A DNA stretch of 45,292 nt from Triangularia verruculosa (GCA_033296885.1 MU864060.1:1-45292); one strand, 5' to 3'. Positions 30,786-43,255 are shown, counted from the stretch's first letter. Program-made: numbers and translations. The notes: a model not told the origin generated them from the letters alone.

Positions 30786-32438
30786 GGGAGCAGGCGCAAC
30801 GTGGCTGGCTCGCGGGGTGCATAGGCTGCATCACTGCATCGTGGAACCGGACCAGACTAGCGGGATCCCAGAGAGGAAAGGCAGAGGGATGTGTCTCGGC
30901 CTTTTAGGGGATGAGGAGCGCGTGGGGAACACGGACGAGGGGGGAAGGCAGTGTAGAGTTGCACAAGACACAACGCCGCGGGAGAAAGGGCCTTCTCCTT
31001 CTCCACGTTCTCCACGGACGGCAACCGCTGTCCTGGATGTACACTCCAGACAGTACCAGACACCCCTCCAGACAGGCGCGGCAGTTGTGTTGACAGTGTC
31101 GCACCCGCCGTCAAAGGCGGCGGCCAGAACCAGGTGCGCAGCGTACCACCACTGGAGCGGCCCCGGGGTCGACTGTGGCGCTCTGTAACTCTCTGACCCT
31201 GCTGCTTGCTGTCAGGTTGTGATATCGGGGCTGGCCGCACAGGCAAACTAGCGGAATTGACGTCAATTCACCTAGATTGACTTGTAATCAATTGATTGGA
31301 TTTGACCCGGCCTTGGCCGATGAAAAGCAGCAGGTACGTAGCTGTCGCGGGAAGGGCCTGGTGTAAATGGAGGCGAGTGAAAGCGGCATCGAGACTGTAT
31401 TGAGTGGGGAGAAAGGGGGGTATACACGTGCAGATGCAATAACAGACTCGTAGCGAGTAAGAAAAGGGGGCGGAGGTGTTGGCGCAAGCCGGGAAATGTA
31501 TGTAAGCTCAAAAGCATAGCCAAGCCGTAGGAAGACGGGTCAAAAAAGTCGCAGATAAAATGTTGTGCCCCTCCCGCTGGTGTATGTGGGACAGGGGAGG
31601 AGGTATGACGGCGGGGAGTGGGCAGACTACTACTAGCGACAAGGTGGTGGACTTGGCATCGTCTCTGTATCGTGGAATAAAACGCAACCAGATCCCGAGC
31701 CCGGGGGAGTGCCGGTTATGTGGGAGACGTAATCGGACTCGGGTGTTGTTGGCAGACGAAACATGTAGACGGCGTTATTCACTCGGCTGCTTCAAGTTTA
31801 GATGGTAACAAGATGAAGAGGTGGGTTTGCAATAAAGGACCGTGTTGTTCCCCGTCGCTTTTCCTTGCCAGGCCGAAACCTGCGCAGTTAACGATGGGCT
31901 GTGATTGATCAGATTGATTGCCGCGCCGTGTATGGTGCGAGCTTCTGAGGGGTGTGCTAAGAGGAGCGCTGGGTAGTGCTCGGGCAGAATAGCCGGGGAG
32001 ACGTGCCTGCCGATGCTGGACGGGGGCGCAACGTCGACTGCAAATGTCAGGCAGCCGTTTCCTGTCCAGGTGAGCACGTTCTAATAAAGCGGTTCCCACA
32101 CTTTCAATTTCGAGAAGATGCAGCAACAGCTTCCTCGTCCGGTCCACGGACCATCCAATACACGACTACCCCTTCCATGGCATCCCGACTCTCCCGACCG
32201 ACATGCAATGCGCTCATTCCATACGACATGACCTCAGATTTGAGGACTGGCTGACAGTCCGCTGTTCCTCACTTATTCCCTCGCCATGTCCATACCCGTG
32301 GCCCATCAAGGTTCTTGCAGGGGATCATAAGAAAAGAATGGCGGGATCAGTTCTCGGCAGAAAAGGCTAATCGGTGGTTGGCGTAGCGAGAGGCGGGCGA
32401 CTTTATGTAGGTTTGTACAACAGCAGCTATAGGAGAGA
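30786..32438. promoter_or_regulatory. Long upstream region of the zinc-finger gene
   Basis: 1.65 kb without a supportable gene, GC-rich near 30800-31250. Fungal developmental regulators often have long leaders and promoters, so this may hold regulatory sites, but no motif is defined here. ORFs on both strands overlap one another and are judged chance. Confidence 0.3.
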
Positions 32439-32919
32439 ATGTCGGAGTCAACTTCTGTTCCCCAGTCCCGCTCTCCAGATCCAGCCCACTGCCAGCCCGC
32501 CGACGCCCGCCCACCATCACGATCACCAGATCCTCCCGAGCGAGCACCGAGCCCTTGGGACGAGACCGACCATGATGACGACCTGCCCTCCAACATCAAA
32601 AAGACGGGCGTGGGACGCAAAGCAGCCAAGACAGAGCCAAGCCGTCGTCGTCGTGGGTCTGTTTCCCGACATCCTATTCTTCTGGTTCGCAAAGCCAGTC
32701 GGCGATGCAGCCCCGTCTATTCGTCTTATCGGCCAGAGCCCGCTTGCGCACCCCGAGTAAGTAATTGCGACTGCGTCGATGCCAAAATTGGAAGCTGTGG
32801 ACAGGCTAAAAAGGCGGGAACGTGAACAACGACACGGCTCAGGCTAAATTGATTTCTTTCCTCGCTAACAGCCAAACCGCCTCTTGGCAAGATTCATTTC
32901 TCCAGAGAAAAAAGGTTGA
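32439..32919 (+). CDS. Small basic hypothetical protein, 121 aa, two exons
   Basis: Exon 1 (32439-32756) encodes 106 residues: a Ser/Pro-rich start ('MSESTSVPQSRSPDP', 'PPERAPSPWDETDHDDDLP') and a basic part ('KKTGVGRKAAKTEPSRRRR'). A GTAAGT donor at 32757 and a TTTCCTCGCTAACAG acceptor at 32871 define a 115-nt intron; exon 2 (32872-32919) adds 'PNRLLARFISPEKKG' and a stop. No signal peptide or domain. The splice model is the main support; the product could be nuclear because of the Arg/Lys cluster. Confidence 0.4.
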
Positions 32920-35900
32920 TGTAACCTACTCCAACTCGTGTCATTGTTTGCCGACAATGGTGCCGCTTTCCGGGCTGAAATTTGGATGCTGTTTGTGCCC
33001 GTCAACGGAGATCACGCGGCATCAAACGTCTGCGCCTGTGGCCATATATTTTTATCTTGGGGTGTGTGGTGTTTTTATCTCTACTTCCGACGAGGTCTGG
33101 CCTCCGTCGCCTACACTTTTCGTCAACGACGGGTGTGGCTCAAACTATTGACACGCTTGTTTAGTGGGGAGATGTACTGGCGAGTCGGTTTGCTCAACCT
33201 GGAATGTCCTTGCTGCAGCTCAAAGCAGCCGCCCACCCTGATCCGTCGCAGCGAAGAGATATGTCAAAGCGAAACTAGCTCTCTAGGAAGGTAAGAAGGG
33301 GGATAATCCCTTTCTGGTAAGGATTCAATCCCCGCAAAGGAACGTCGACATGTGGCTATTAATTGAGTGACGCCACAACTCATATACATACACTGCAACT
33401 GCAACTGCAATAACGAGACTGCTGAACTTCTGTGTATGGTAAGCCTTACCAACCATCTTGAAGCATGGGGCCCGTCTAGAGATGTCCCAGTCCCTGTGCA
33501 TCAGGCCCGAGCCGATGGCATGTACATACATGCTTGGTTCTTCCAGGTGCATATAGAAGGTGGTAGTGATGAGGCCTCTCTGGGCGACTACTGATTACCA
33601 TCCTCGAAGCGCCACAATAGGACACCTCCAAGCCAGCTGCGAACTCCGGGGAGCATCCAATCATCCGGGTGTGGATCAGCATGCATTTGAGGGAAAATAC
33701 CTAACACTCCAGTACCCTTCTACGCACTCTATATACAGCTGAAGTGAGAGACAACGGCGCAGCGGGTTAGGCGGATTTGGAGGAAGACATGTAACATTAC
33801 ATCGCTTCCCTTCCGCCCCATCTCGTCCATGAAGCCTCTGATGTGTATATGACGCCGGAAGCAACCTATCTCGTCTCGTGTTCAAACCGAGATAGACAAT
33901 CTAAAAGATGCTGTACAAGCGCCATATGACGGCTGCAGAAATCAGCACATGGCGAGCAGGCAGCTAGGAAACGAATGCGAGGGTCCATCTGTTGATGAGC
34001 GGCCTAGCCTGCGCCCCTAGTACGGTCTGGAGGCGTCGTTAAGAAGAATCGACACGCAACGCACCGCCGTCCTGGGGTTTTGTTTATTGTTCGCAATTCG
34101 ATGTGGCATCACACGGCGAAGCCTCGAAACCCCGACCCCTCGGATTGGGACGAGAAAGGTTTGGGGGTATATGCCTCGTATAACCCGGATGAGACAGCTC
34201 CGAGTAAAGGGAGTCAGCCCTCACATTTAGAGAGTCCGGTGGAGCGTTGACAGCTAGCTGGTATCTCGCTTTCCAGAAAGAGGCATTGCTCAGTGCTGAC
34301 AGCTTGGCAGGGCTGACGGCGTAGCGGCTGTACATCTGTGTTGCTGCCGTTGGTAGTTGTCGTGCAGCCATCAGGTCGGTCGCTGAAGAAGTTGTATGCT
34401 ATCGAGGAGCAACATGCCACCTATGGCGGGTATCTTAATGAGACCAGGTCCTTCGAAGTTGGGGATTGATAAGACCTCGTGTGAGTTGGACAAAATTCTA
34501 CAGCTCCGACACTCCGTACTATATCTGTAAAGTAACTGCCCGCCTTTGATGCCTGGAGTTCAGATAGCATGCGGAGAGATGCCAAGTTCAGGCTGCCAGG
34601 CTTGGATCAATGAGCCTCTCCTGAATCGCTCAAATAGTTCGGTTGCCGCAGTCCTACATCGATTTCTTCGGGCCGGATCTTTCTCTCGGATCTGCTAGCT
34701 GATCTAAGCGAACTGGCGGTTACGCGTAATGATGTTCACATGTCTTTCCTGTTCCTAAGGTCGATCATGGGTTGGAGCTAACAAAACAGCATAACGTCGG
34801 GTGCAACGCTTCGCGCCTTTGTTGGTAACTAGCATCGGGACTGATATTACACATTCTTTCTTTGCAATTCAACCCCCGGTTATCAATGGTTGACGCAGGT
34901 ACCCAGTTATATGAGGTCTTGATGGCCACGGAACTATCCCCCAGATCCCCACTGGTCGGCGCCGGTAGGTCTCGAACCTAAGGTACCTAGGTAGATAGTT
35001 TCAGGGGCGTAGCAGTTAAGCCTATCTGATTGCTCCCATAACTGAAGGTCCCACCAACATACCTCACAATGATGATCCTAAAAGTCGCTTTCTCGGTGCA
35101 GGCACAATGTTCTGAACTAGGTAACTTATTAAACTTAGCAAACGAAAAATCAACACCGCAAGTCATCAAACCAAGGCTGCAGCATATCTGATCGCTCGAG
35201 ATAGATAAGGTATCGTCAGTTTATTTATTACTGTGTAAATTATGGGAAGGTTTCTGTTCAAAAATGAAATAACAAGACGCCACAGTAGATGTTGAGAAGG
35301 AAATCAGATTGGTGTTTGTAGCTCAAAAGCAGAAAAAGAAATGTAGCTTGTGGAATTGAACCAAGGCGGTAATGATACTGCGGGTAACTTCTTATAACCT
35401 AGGTACTAGGGATTAACTGGAGAATACTCAAGACCACTGCGCCATAAGGCCTTTTCGTTGAATATAAACTCCGAAAAGCATGTTTATGTACTGTGCTCTC
35501 TGTCTGGGAAGGAGCTGGGTGGAAGTGGAGCCTTTCAAGGCAGTGTGCTCTGGCTTTCAAACTGGAAGGCGCAAAAAAGTAAAAGAAAAAAGAAAGAATG
35601 GGTTGTGAGACTCGAACCAGGCAGTATATAAAACGGTAAAGAGAAGATTCTGGAATTCAGAATAGGAGAAAACCCAAGTAATTACCAGGCATATATTCAG
35701 GCAGTACTAGTATTGCTACTTTGGTCTACCAACCTATATTGTACTTAGGCATATGGACGCTGTGCGGGAATCAGCTAAGCAGACACCAGTTGACACTGGT
35801 CCCTAGTATAAGGTAGACACTTGACTTTTGCTGCAGGAGTGTTGCTGCTATACGCTGTATAGGATACTGTGCTCGATAAAGTAGTCTGTTGTTAGCCTTC

Positions 35901-37585
35901 TCGGACGGTCAACAACCTGGAAACTGATCCATAAAAGGGTACAATATGGACTCAGTCCTGGGAACTATTGGCCCCAATATTGCAGGCTGATTTCTCGTGG
36001 CTTAGATGCTGAGAATCAACTACGGAACACTTAAACCACTACACTACTCTGCAATTTATTGAACCTCTTAGTGTTTAACTCTGTGCTTACATTCTCCTCC
36101 TCCTGTTGTGGGCCAGATTTTGCGCAGTCCATATAGTCGTGAATCGAAACTTGAAGATTATCGCCCTTTCATTCCTAGGACAATGCGTTGGAAAAAAATG
36201 AGCCTATGAGCGCGAAGAGCTAGTGGCCAGATCAGGCGACTGTGAAGCTATCACCCGATCTCTCTGAAGATCATAGGACATCCTCCCTCCGATAGCTCAT
36301 GTACGCATTTATCGCTAATAAGGCTGTAGATGTGGTGCGTTGATGATACCTGGTGTGGATCTTCTGGCTCGGTGCGAGTTTTGAGACATTGAATGAGGGC
36401 CTGGAACAGCAGAAGGCCGAGAGCTTATCCCCGAGCCGTAGGTAGTTCACAAGTGAACCATTCTTCGGTGATGTTGATTTGAGACATCAGACTCATCTGG
36501 GGCCCCCAAGGAATGTGGCGAGCAAATATAGAAGATCCAGAAGACCAAAAGAAAACCAAAGGCCGAGACACTAGTAGAAAATGTCAGGTGAGCCCGCTGG
36601 ATCATGGTAGCATCAAGACCAGTCCTCGATGCAGTGGAAAGTGGAGCTGGGTTTCTCGAGGGAGTGGGTCCCGCCAATTGTGGGCGGCATCGTGTATGCA
36701 AGACCCACTAGCTAGCGTCCTGTAGCCAATCGCAGTTTTTGTGGGGAAGCACGCTCGTCCGAAGAGAAAAGCTTGTTTCGCTTCCACGTTTTTGAGGAGC
36801 TTTGACAGTGACAGGCGCGTTTCAGCAGCCTGTGTTTTGTTGGTGATGTTTACTTTCTGGCAAAGCTGCCTTTCTCTCTCAGTTCTTTTAGAAATCACCA
36901 CCAGAGAGAATGACATCCCTTGAACGAGAGAGATTTCGATTCAGCCCCAACTGAGCGCCAACATTCCAGCAAAACACAACACATGAAGAAAAACCGACTG
37001 TCGGGAATGTTCTGTCTTACGATCTTTGCAGAGTCCCGGTTCAGTTCGTCCGCCCGTCCCGAATTTGGGCAGGGCTGGTCTCTTGACACCAGCTGAATCC
37101 ACAGCTCCCTGTCGTCTATCCCCGTTAAGGACTCCATGTCCCGTCTATCCCCGTTAAGGACGACGTCGTCCGAGACCAGCCAACAGCAGCTCGCGTTTTG
37201 CGGCAGAACTGCCATCGAATTTCCTCAATAGTTTTAGCATGAAGCGCCACAGTAAGTATGGAAATTATGGCGATTGCATTATTGACCGTTTTTGCGCTGC
37301 ATTCCACAGACGTGTGCGGCGCTGACCCCACAAGTCCCAAGACATGCGAGGTGGCGCACCCAGACCCCTGACCTTGTATGTTGACACTATCGAACTCCAA
37401 TTTCCTTCCTGCAGCTTGTCAGCAAAGTCCCCAAGAGGGACGGAGTTTGGATGGGGGTGGAAGGTCAACAGAGATAAATTGACAGCGCTCCTTGCCTGCT
37501 GTTATCCATGATCTCGGACCTTCAGCGCCGCCTTCACCACCACACCGCATTGTCTGTTGTTTCCTCTGCAGTACCCAGTCCGGCA
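32920..37585. other. Long gene-poor region
   Basis: 4.7 kb with no supportable gene. 32938-33294 has an open plus-strand frame of 118 codons and 34084-34371 a minus-strand frame of 95 codons, neither with motifs. 34900-36100 carries several tRNA-like promoter motifs (see findings). A direct repeat of GTCTATCCCCGTTAAGGA lies at 37114 and 37143. The last 80 bases form the leader of the WSC gene. Confidence 0.4.
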
Positions 37586-39181
37586 ATGCCTTCCACTCAC
37601 TCATCTTCCGGCCTGCGGGCTGCGTCTCTCTTTTGCCTCATTGCCCTCTCTCGGGCCGTTCCTTATGGCCATGTCTTCAACCGTCAGACTACTTCCTCCA
37701 TTCGCAATGGATGCTTCATCAGCAACGTTGATGGACAGCGTCTGCTATCAACCGCCACCTACGCCAGTGATGCCATGACGGTGGAGAGCTGTGCGTCCTT
37801 CTGCTTCAGACACAAGTACTTCGCTCTTGAGTACGCCCGGGAGTGCTATTGTGGAGATTCCTACACGGCCCAGCCTGTCAGCGATATTCAGTGCTCCATG
37901 CCCTGTGCCGGAAACCCAGCACAGAAGTGCGGTGCTGGCAACCGTGTCGACCTGTACACCAATGGCCTCTATGTTCCCCGGGCCCCTGCCACTCTCAGCA
38001 CTCCTTACCTTGGCTGCTTTGTTGATGAAGTCCCGCGTGTGCTGCCGGACAACCTTCTCGGAGCCAGCGATATGACGGCTGAAAAGTGTGCGGCCCATTG
38101 TTCCAACTATTCTTACTTTGGTCTCGAGTATGGCAGAGAGGTAAGCTTCGTCGTTTCTTACGTCACAGTACCTATCATATCCGAGCCACACACTAACTGC
38201 CATGTGTATTGGTAGTGCTGGTGTGGAAACTCCAGACCCAAGAACCCAGCTCCCGCAACTGAATGCTCCTTCCCTTGTTCCGGAAACGATTCTCAACTCT
38301 GCGGTGCTGGTGGCCGGATCAATGTTTGGGGATCCCCTCTGTCTTCTCCTGAAAACGTCGGTGACTTCGAATATGCCGGCTGTTTTACCGATGCCGTTGG
38401 CCAGCGCTCACTCAGGGGCAAGACCACGTACGATTCAGCCATGACCCTGGAGAAGTGTGCTGCTTCCTGCTCTGGTTACGATCACTTTGGCGTCTCCTTC
38501 AGGGAAGAATGCTATTGTGGAGATGTACTGGAGCCAACTGCCGTGGAGGTTCCCCAAGCGGAGTGCGCGATGCGTTGTGCCGGCAACTACAGCCAAGCCT
38601 GCGGTGACGCCAACAGGTTGAACGTTTTCTCGAATACCCAGTGTCTCCCGGACCCGGAAAGCCCCCTCAGCGTCGGCAAGTTCAACTACCAAGCTTGCTG
38701 GACCGATAGAGTTGGCGACCGCGCCCTTGGCGACGTCGTGGAGCGTAGCGATAACATGACCGTCGAAGCATGCGCCGCTATCTGCGAGGAATACAACTTC
38801 TTCGGTGTCGAGTTTGGTCGGGAGTGCTTCTGTGGCAACCTCCTTCGCGGAGAGATTGCACCTGAGAGCGACTGCACCCACAGGTGCTCAGGCGCTTCGA
38901 CACAGCTGTGCGGCGGTGTTGACCGGTTGAACTTGTACCATGCTACTGTTCTCCCAACCGCCACTTCGGTTGTTGCGACACCCACCCCGACCCCAACCCT
39001 CCCTGCTGAAGATGAGGATGAGGAGGAGCCCACCGTCGTCCTAACCGACATCCCCACCCCCACTTCCACCCTTCCCGCGGAGGATGAAGAGGAGGAAGGG
39101 CCTACCCCTGTGTCCACAGCTGCCGGCGCCGAGCCCACTGACACCGACGTCGAGGATGAGCCTGCTCCCACTCCTATCTAA
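37586..39181 (+). CDS. Secreted protein with four WSC domains, 506 aa
   Basis: WSC domains are eight-cysteine modules that bind cell-wall glycans. Two exons (37586-38140, 38216-39181) flank a 75-nt intron (GTAAGC ... CACTAACTGC ... GGTAG) in phase 0. The ATG at 37586 gives a clear signal peptide ('GLRAASLFCLIALSRAVP'); an in-frame ATG at 37508 would bury it. WSC domains lie at about residues 40-125, 140-225, 236-322 and 338-425, each with the pattern GCF...C...C..Y.YF.LEY.REC.CG...C...C.G...Q.CG...R...Y. The tail is a Pro/Thr/Glu-rich segment with 'ATPTPTPTLP' and 'EDEDEEEP'. There is no transmembrane helix or GPI-type hydrophobic end, so it is predicted free in the wall or medium rather than a stress sensor like yeast Wsc1. 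Ligand is unknown. Confidence 0.92.
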
Positions 39182-41741
39182 GATGGGCCGAAGCTTTAAT
39201 GAACAAGTTGCAATTTCCTAGCGGTTTTTCTTGTTTGGGATAGGGTGGAGACATTCATTGGTAACAAGGATCATGTTATGTCACAGCCACAGTCATTTGT
39301 ATTCCATCAGTAACATAGAGACGTCACCCCAGCGACGAATTTATGACAAATTTATGACCAACATGCACTATTGACTTGGTGGGCTTTGTGTGACTCGGCC
39401 AGTTTATGTGGGCCATACTGTTCTCTGCTCAACGGAGTGGTTTTTCGATGCCTTCTCTCCAGAGTAAAGCGACAGCGTTAACTCATTAATGGTTGGTCGG
39501 TTCAATAGCATTTTGTCTAAGCGGTCTAGCTCGTAACACTTGCAAGCGTGCTCAGGTAAGGTATCCAGCAGCGTGTCCTCGTGGCCAGCTGGTTATTTGC
39601 TGGAAAGATGTGAAAGTTCAAGGAACCCAACAGTTGCATTTGACGTATTGATTGATCTATTCAATAAAAAAAAACACTGTTCAAACGAGCGTAGGAAAGC
39701 TAATATATATATACAATTGAGCAAGGCCAAAGGCCGAAGCCAGAGATATGCTCAAACGAACCCAAGAATCCATATCCTGACTTGAAACCCACACCTTTGC
39801 CATCGTAAGTTCTGAGAGGCGATACCAGTTTCGGTGGTGTGGGCCCCGGGGCTCTAGAGAGCTCCCGGACCCAGACCTGACCCACATTTCCACAAAAGAA
39901 GAATACCGTACCTAGGAATGATTCAGCTCTAGAAGTTTCTACCAAGACTTCAACATAACGCAGTGGAGATGAAGTATGATGATTTAAAATGGTCGGGTCA
40001 AACGTGGCGCAGGTTTATTAGCAATATTGGTAAGGGAATGGTAGAAAACATGTCTCGTTGCAGGCAAGCATGCCACTAAGCCAAACGGTGGTGATAGTTA
40101 TCAAGACCCTTTTGGGTTCAATTAAAGACATGTTTCCTTTCCCTATTTTCATGACACTGACTTCACTAAGGTAATCAACACTATCTATTTACCTTAGGTA
40201 CTGTGGGGATGGAGAGTGGAGTTTAGAATGAGTGGCTTTGTGTGGCAATTCCTGGGCTTGAACGGTTTTGGAAGAAACAACGCACATCAATACACTCTTT
40301 TCCCCTCTCTGATTTTGGTTCCACCTCTGCCTCGTGATAGAACCGACTTTACGACTCGCAGTACCTATAGTCTTACATCCGGGGATTCCCATCGCAGAAT
40401 GGTACCTGTATCAACAGGCTTTGTCTTACACGTAGCGAGGTTTTCTCAATCAGGAGCAAAAGGAATCGTACAATAACAATATACTATCTTAAAGGGAAAG
40501 CAATATAAAAGTCGAAGTATTCGGACCAACCAATGGTTGACGACGTTGTGTTGTATCATCAACTGCGGCAGGGCAATTTTCCTAACTACCCCATAAGTCG
40601 GCGATGAATATAAATCACACGAAATTCCATTTCCGTCCTTGGACCTGAACACTAGGTACCTGAGCAGTGACTGGGCCAAGCTAAGCGGGCTGAGCCGCCG
40701 GCCGACTACGGAGAAGCATATTCATCATCCGGCTAAAGTTCCATGCCAGAGCCAAGCATGGTGCTAGAAAGTGGAGAACCTCTAGATGTAAGTTAAAATT
40801 GGCTGCGGCAAGTAGGTATTGTACTTAACGGGCCCAGCCCCTTTGACGACCTCCGAGACCCTCGGTTAGGACAGACCCGTCGCTATGATGCTCCATGACG
40901 CACAACGCAGCTATCGCATCTTGGAACGTAGTCTTCCTCTGGTTATAGGAATAGCGCCCCGGGAATGTTTCTTTTCTTTTCCTCTCTTCTTCTCTAAGAT
41001 TAGAGTACTCGTAGTAGTCGTCACTAGATAGCTGCAATACCTACACTCTTTGGGACCGTTATAAGCGTTCGTGACGACAAGACCTAGAGTCATACTCCGC
41101 AGGGCGCAGAAGGAGGCAAAGCTCCCGGCCGATTTGATATTGTCAAGGGCATAGAGGAGATTAGCCCACGCTCTGCCCGGCTGTGAAACCGCTGCGCCAA
41201 TAGGGCTACTATTATCATGCGAAGGCAAGTCATTGGCGGTCAGAGCACACATGTCAAAAGCCCGTACAGTCGCTTCATTGGTTCTAGCTGGCGTACTGTC
41301 ATTCATTACGGCTCTTATTGCATCCTAAGAGAAAAGCTATGCCAGTTCAAGGGCTGGTGCGCAGAGTTATGCACTTTTGTGAGGAAACTTGATTAAACGT
41401 GTTGGGGAGAATGATATCGATGATGCCAAGGGTGACGCGCGTTTTGGCGTCTTTGGCACCTTCTTTTTTCTCTTTTTTTTTTGGGCAATACCACGGAAGC
41501 GCATACATACCTAGGTACATATTACAACCGAAGGCTACATCATCCCCGGTACCAGAATCACCTGAGCACATTGCGTAAAGCTGTGACGACCTCCCTCAAG
41601 GCCTTAGCCTTAACCGTCTGAACTTATGAGGCAATCCTTTCGATTTAGCGATACCGGCAAATCTACGTGCACAATAAGACTACTACCATGACTGCGTGGG
41701 CATTTCTTCATGCTGCAGGATTGACGGTAAACTACCTACAC
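39182..41741. other. Gene-poor region between WSC and kinase genes
   Basis: 2.6 kb without a firm gene. A minus-strand frame of 131 codons (40911-41306) starts with a coding-like 85 residues ('WANLLYALDNIKSAGSFASF') and then becomes Lys/Arg-rich; it could be a small gene with an unrecognised intron, at low confidence. TACCTAGGTA occurs at 41508-41517. 39665-39720 is A-rich. Confidence 0.35.
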
Positions 41742-41871
41742 TTACATTCCCAGAAGCAAGGCAGTGACGGAACCTCTTATCTGCGGTGAGCCGTCGGTTA
41801 CTCGTAACTCCCTCGGGATTCCAAGCTTAGCAGCAATACTGGAACTTAGAAAGAATACATAGAATGTTGGG

Positions 41872-42882
41872 TCAACGACCGTCGATGGAAATTGCCTCCA
41901 CCATCTTCCGCAGCTTGAGCAGGGTCGGCCGGTCGTCGGGCGATTTGCGCATGCAAGCCTCAACGACAGCTTGGAGTGGTTCAGGCACAGGCCACTCGAC
42001 TTGATTCGTGATGGGCGCGTTGGCGTAGACCATGCACTTGATGCAATTTCCAATGTCGTAGATGTCGGACCGGGTCGTCCATCCCGAGTCCTCTACCCCG
42101 CCATCGAAGGCGATCTCCGGGGCGGCGCGCTGGCCCCAACGGCTCTCGAGGTCGCAGACCACTAGGCGGCTACCGTCCTGGGTGAAGAGACAGTTGTCGA
42201 TCCGGAGATCACGGTGCACGATGCCGAGGGAGTGAAGGCAGGAGAGAGCGTCGATAATGTGGAGAATCCAGCGCTTGTACGTCTCGAGGGAGAAGAAGCG
42301 CGCCAGGACCGGTCCGCGTGTTGACAGCTTCTCGAAGACTAGCTGTCCATCGGCGGAAGCGCCGAGGAGACGGACAAGATGTGGAGAGAGAACGGTGCCG
42401 GGGCATGAGCCTCCCTGACACTTCAAGAGGTTCTCAATCTCGCTTCTGTATTTCCCTTTCTTGATGAAATGCCTGGAGGAGTCAACATCGATAAGCGGCA
42501 GCTTGGAAATGAGGTCAGAAACATGCTCGAAGTCGTCTTCGGGTTCTGTGGGATGGTTGGGGCATTTGTCGAGACTGCGAATAAGGTCTCCTTCGATTTC
42601 GTAATGACCATTCACCGCCGGTAAGGGGCGCTCAAGGCGAAGAATATCACCAGACAGTGTTCCTGGTATGTCAAAGAGGCGAACGTATTGACCCAGTTGC
42701 GTGCCGTCTTCGTACCAGATTCCAACGGCCGGTTTATCGCCAGGCACAAGCTCCATGTCCAGAATGGGCCGCCCCGCAGGAGGGAAGGCATTGGACATCT
42801 GTCGCTTCGCCTGATATTCTGCTCGAAGACGAGTGACTTCCCGGCTAAACATATCCGCAGCCTCGGTGGCAGTGTTGGTCAT
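41872..42882 (-). CDS. Divergent protein kinase-like protein, 336 aa (DFG replaced by DLE)
   Basis: Intronless. The C-lobe of a protein kinase is clear: catalytic loop 'IVHRDLRIDN' (His223-Arg224-Asp225, Asn230), 'VVCDLESRWG' in the place of the metal-binding DFG (Asp244 kept, Phe-Gly replaced), 'APEIAF' at 254-259, 'SDIYDIG' (the conserved Asp273 and Gly) and 'DDRPT' (Arg318). The N-lobe is weak: no glycine-rich loop, with possible lysine 'FIKKGKY' at 139-145 and a helix-C Glu near 148-150. About 130 N-terminal residues precede the kinase fold. It may be an active atypical kinase or a small-molecule/pseudokinase relative, as seen in large fungal lineage-specific families. The ATG at 42882 is the first of the frame. 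Confidence 0.8.
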   Translation of the reverse strand: MTNTATEAADMFSREVTRLRAEYQAKRQMSNAFPPAGRPILDMELVPGDKPAVGIWYEDGTQLGQYVRLFDIPGTLSGDILRLERPLPAVNGHYEIEGDLIRSLDKCPNHPTEPEDDFEHVSDLISKLPLIDVDSSRHFIKKGKYRSEIENLLKCQGGSCPGTVLSPHLVRLLGASADGQLVFEKLSTRGPVLARFFSLETYKRWILHIIDALSCLHSLGIVHRDLRIDNCLFTQDGSRLVVCDLESRWGQRAAPEIAFDGGVEDSGWTTRSDIYDIGNCIKCMVYANAPITNQVEWPVPEPLQAVVEACMRKSPDDRPTLLKLRKMVEAISIDGR

Positions 42883-43255
42883 GACTATGGCAAAAGATGA
42901 CTCTCTTCACGCGTGCACAAGCAAAGCGGTAGAATCGAGGATGTCAAGGTGGTTGGAAGAGAAAGCAGTTGGTCAAGTGGAGTTGGGAGCCAAGTGCCAG
43001 TGTGGGGTCAAACGGTAAATTATTGGCTCCAACTTTCGGTGGCCGTTTGTTATTCTCCATAAACAAAACGCGTGAAGAATTGGCAACACCGCAGACGCGG
43101 CCTGCCTGCTGTGACAGAACTTGACCATCGCTTATTGGTCCAGTGCCCCTAGTACAGTCAGGTCTACACACAACGATACGAGCCACAACGATATGGTCTT
43201 CAAAGCTTCCCTCTTCTTTTCTGCCTTACTTATAAGGTTGAAAGAAGAGAAGCTA
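42883..43255. other. Upstream region of the kinase gene
   Basis: No gene seen; it should contain the kinase promoter. It ends at the TA dinucleotide that borders the MITE. Confidence 0.4.

Noticed and set aside
30857..31246. 129-codon minus-strand ORF upstream of the zinc-finger gene
   Set aside because: GC-rich leader/promoter DNA, with overlapping ORFs on the other strand and no motifs.
35331..35460. A functional tRNA gene (Trp-like) on the minus strand
   Set aside because: A and B box motifs are present but the spacing is too long and the acceptor stem does not pair.
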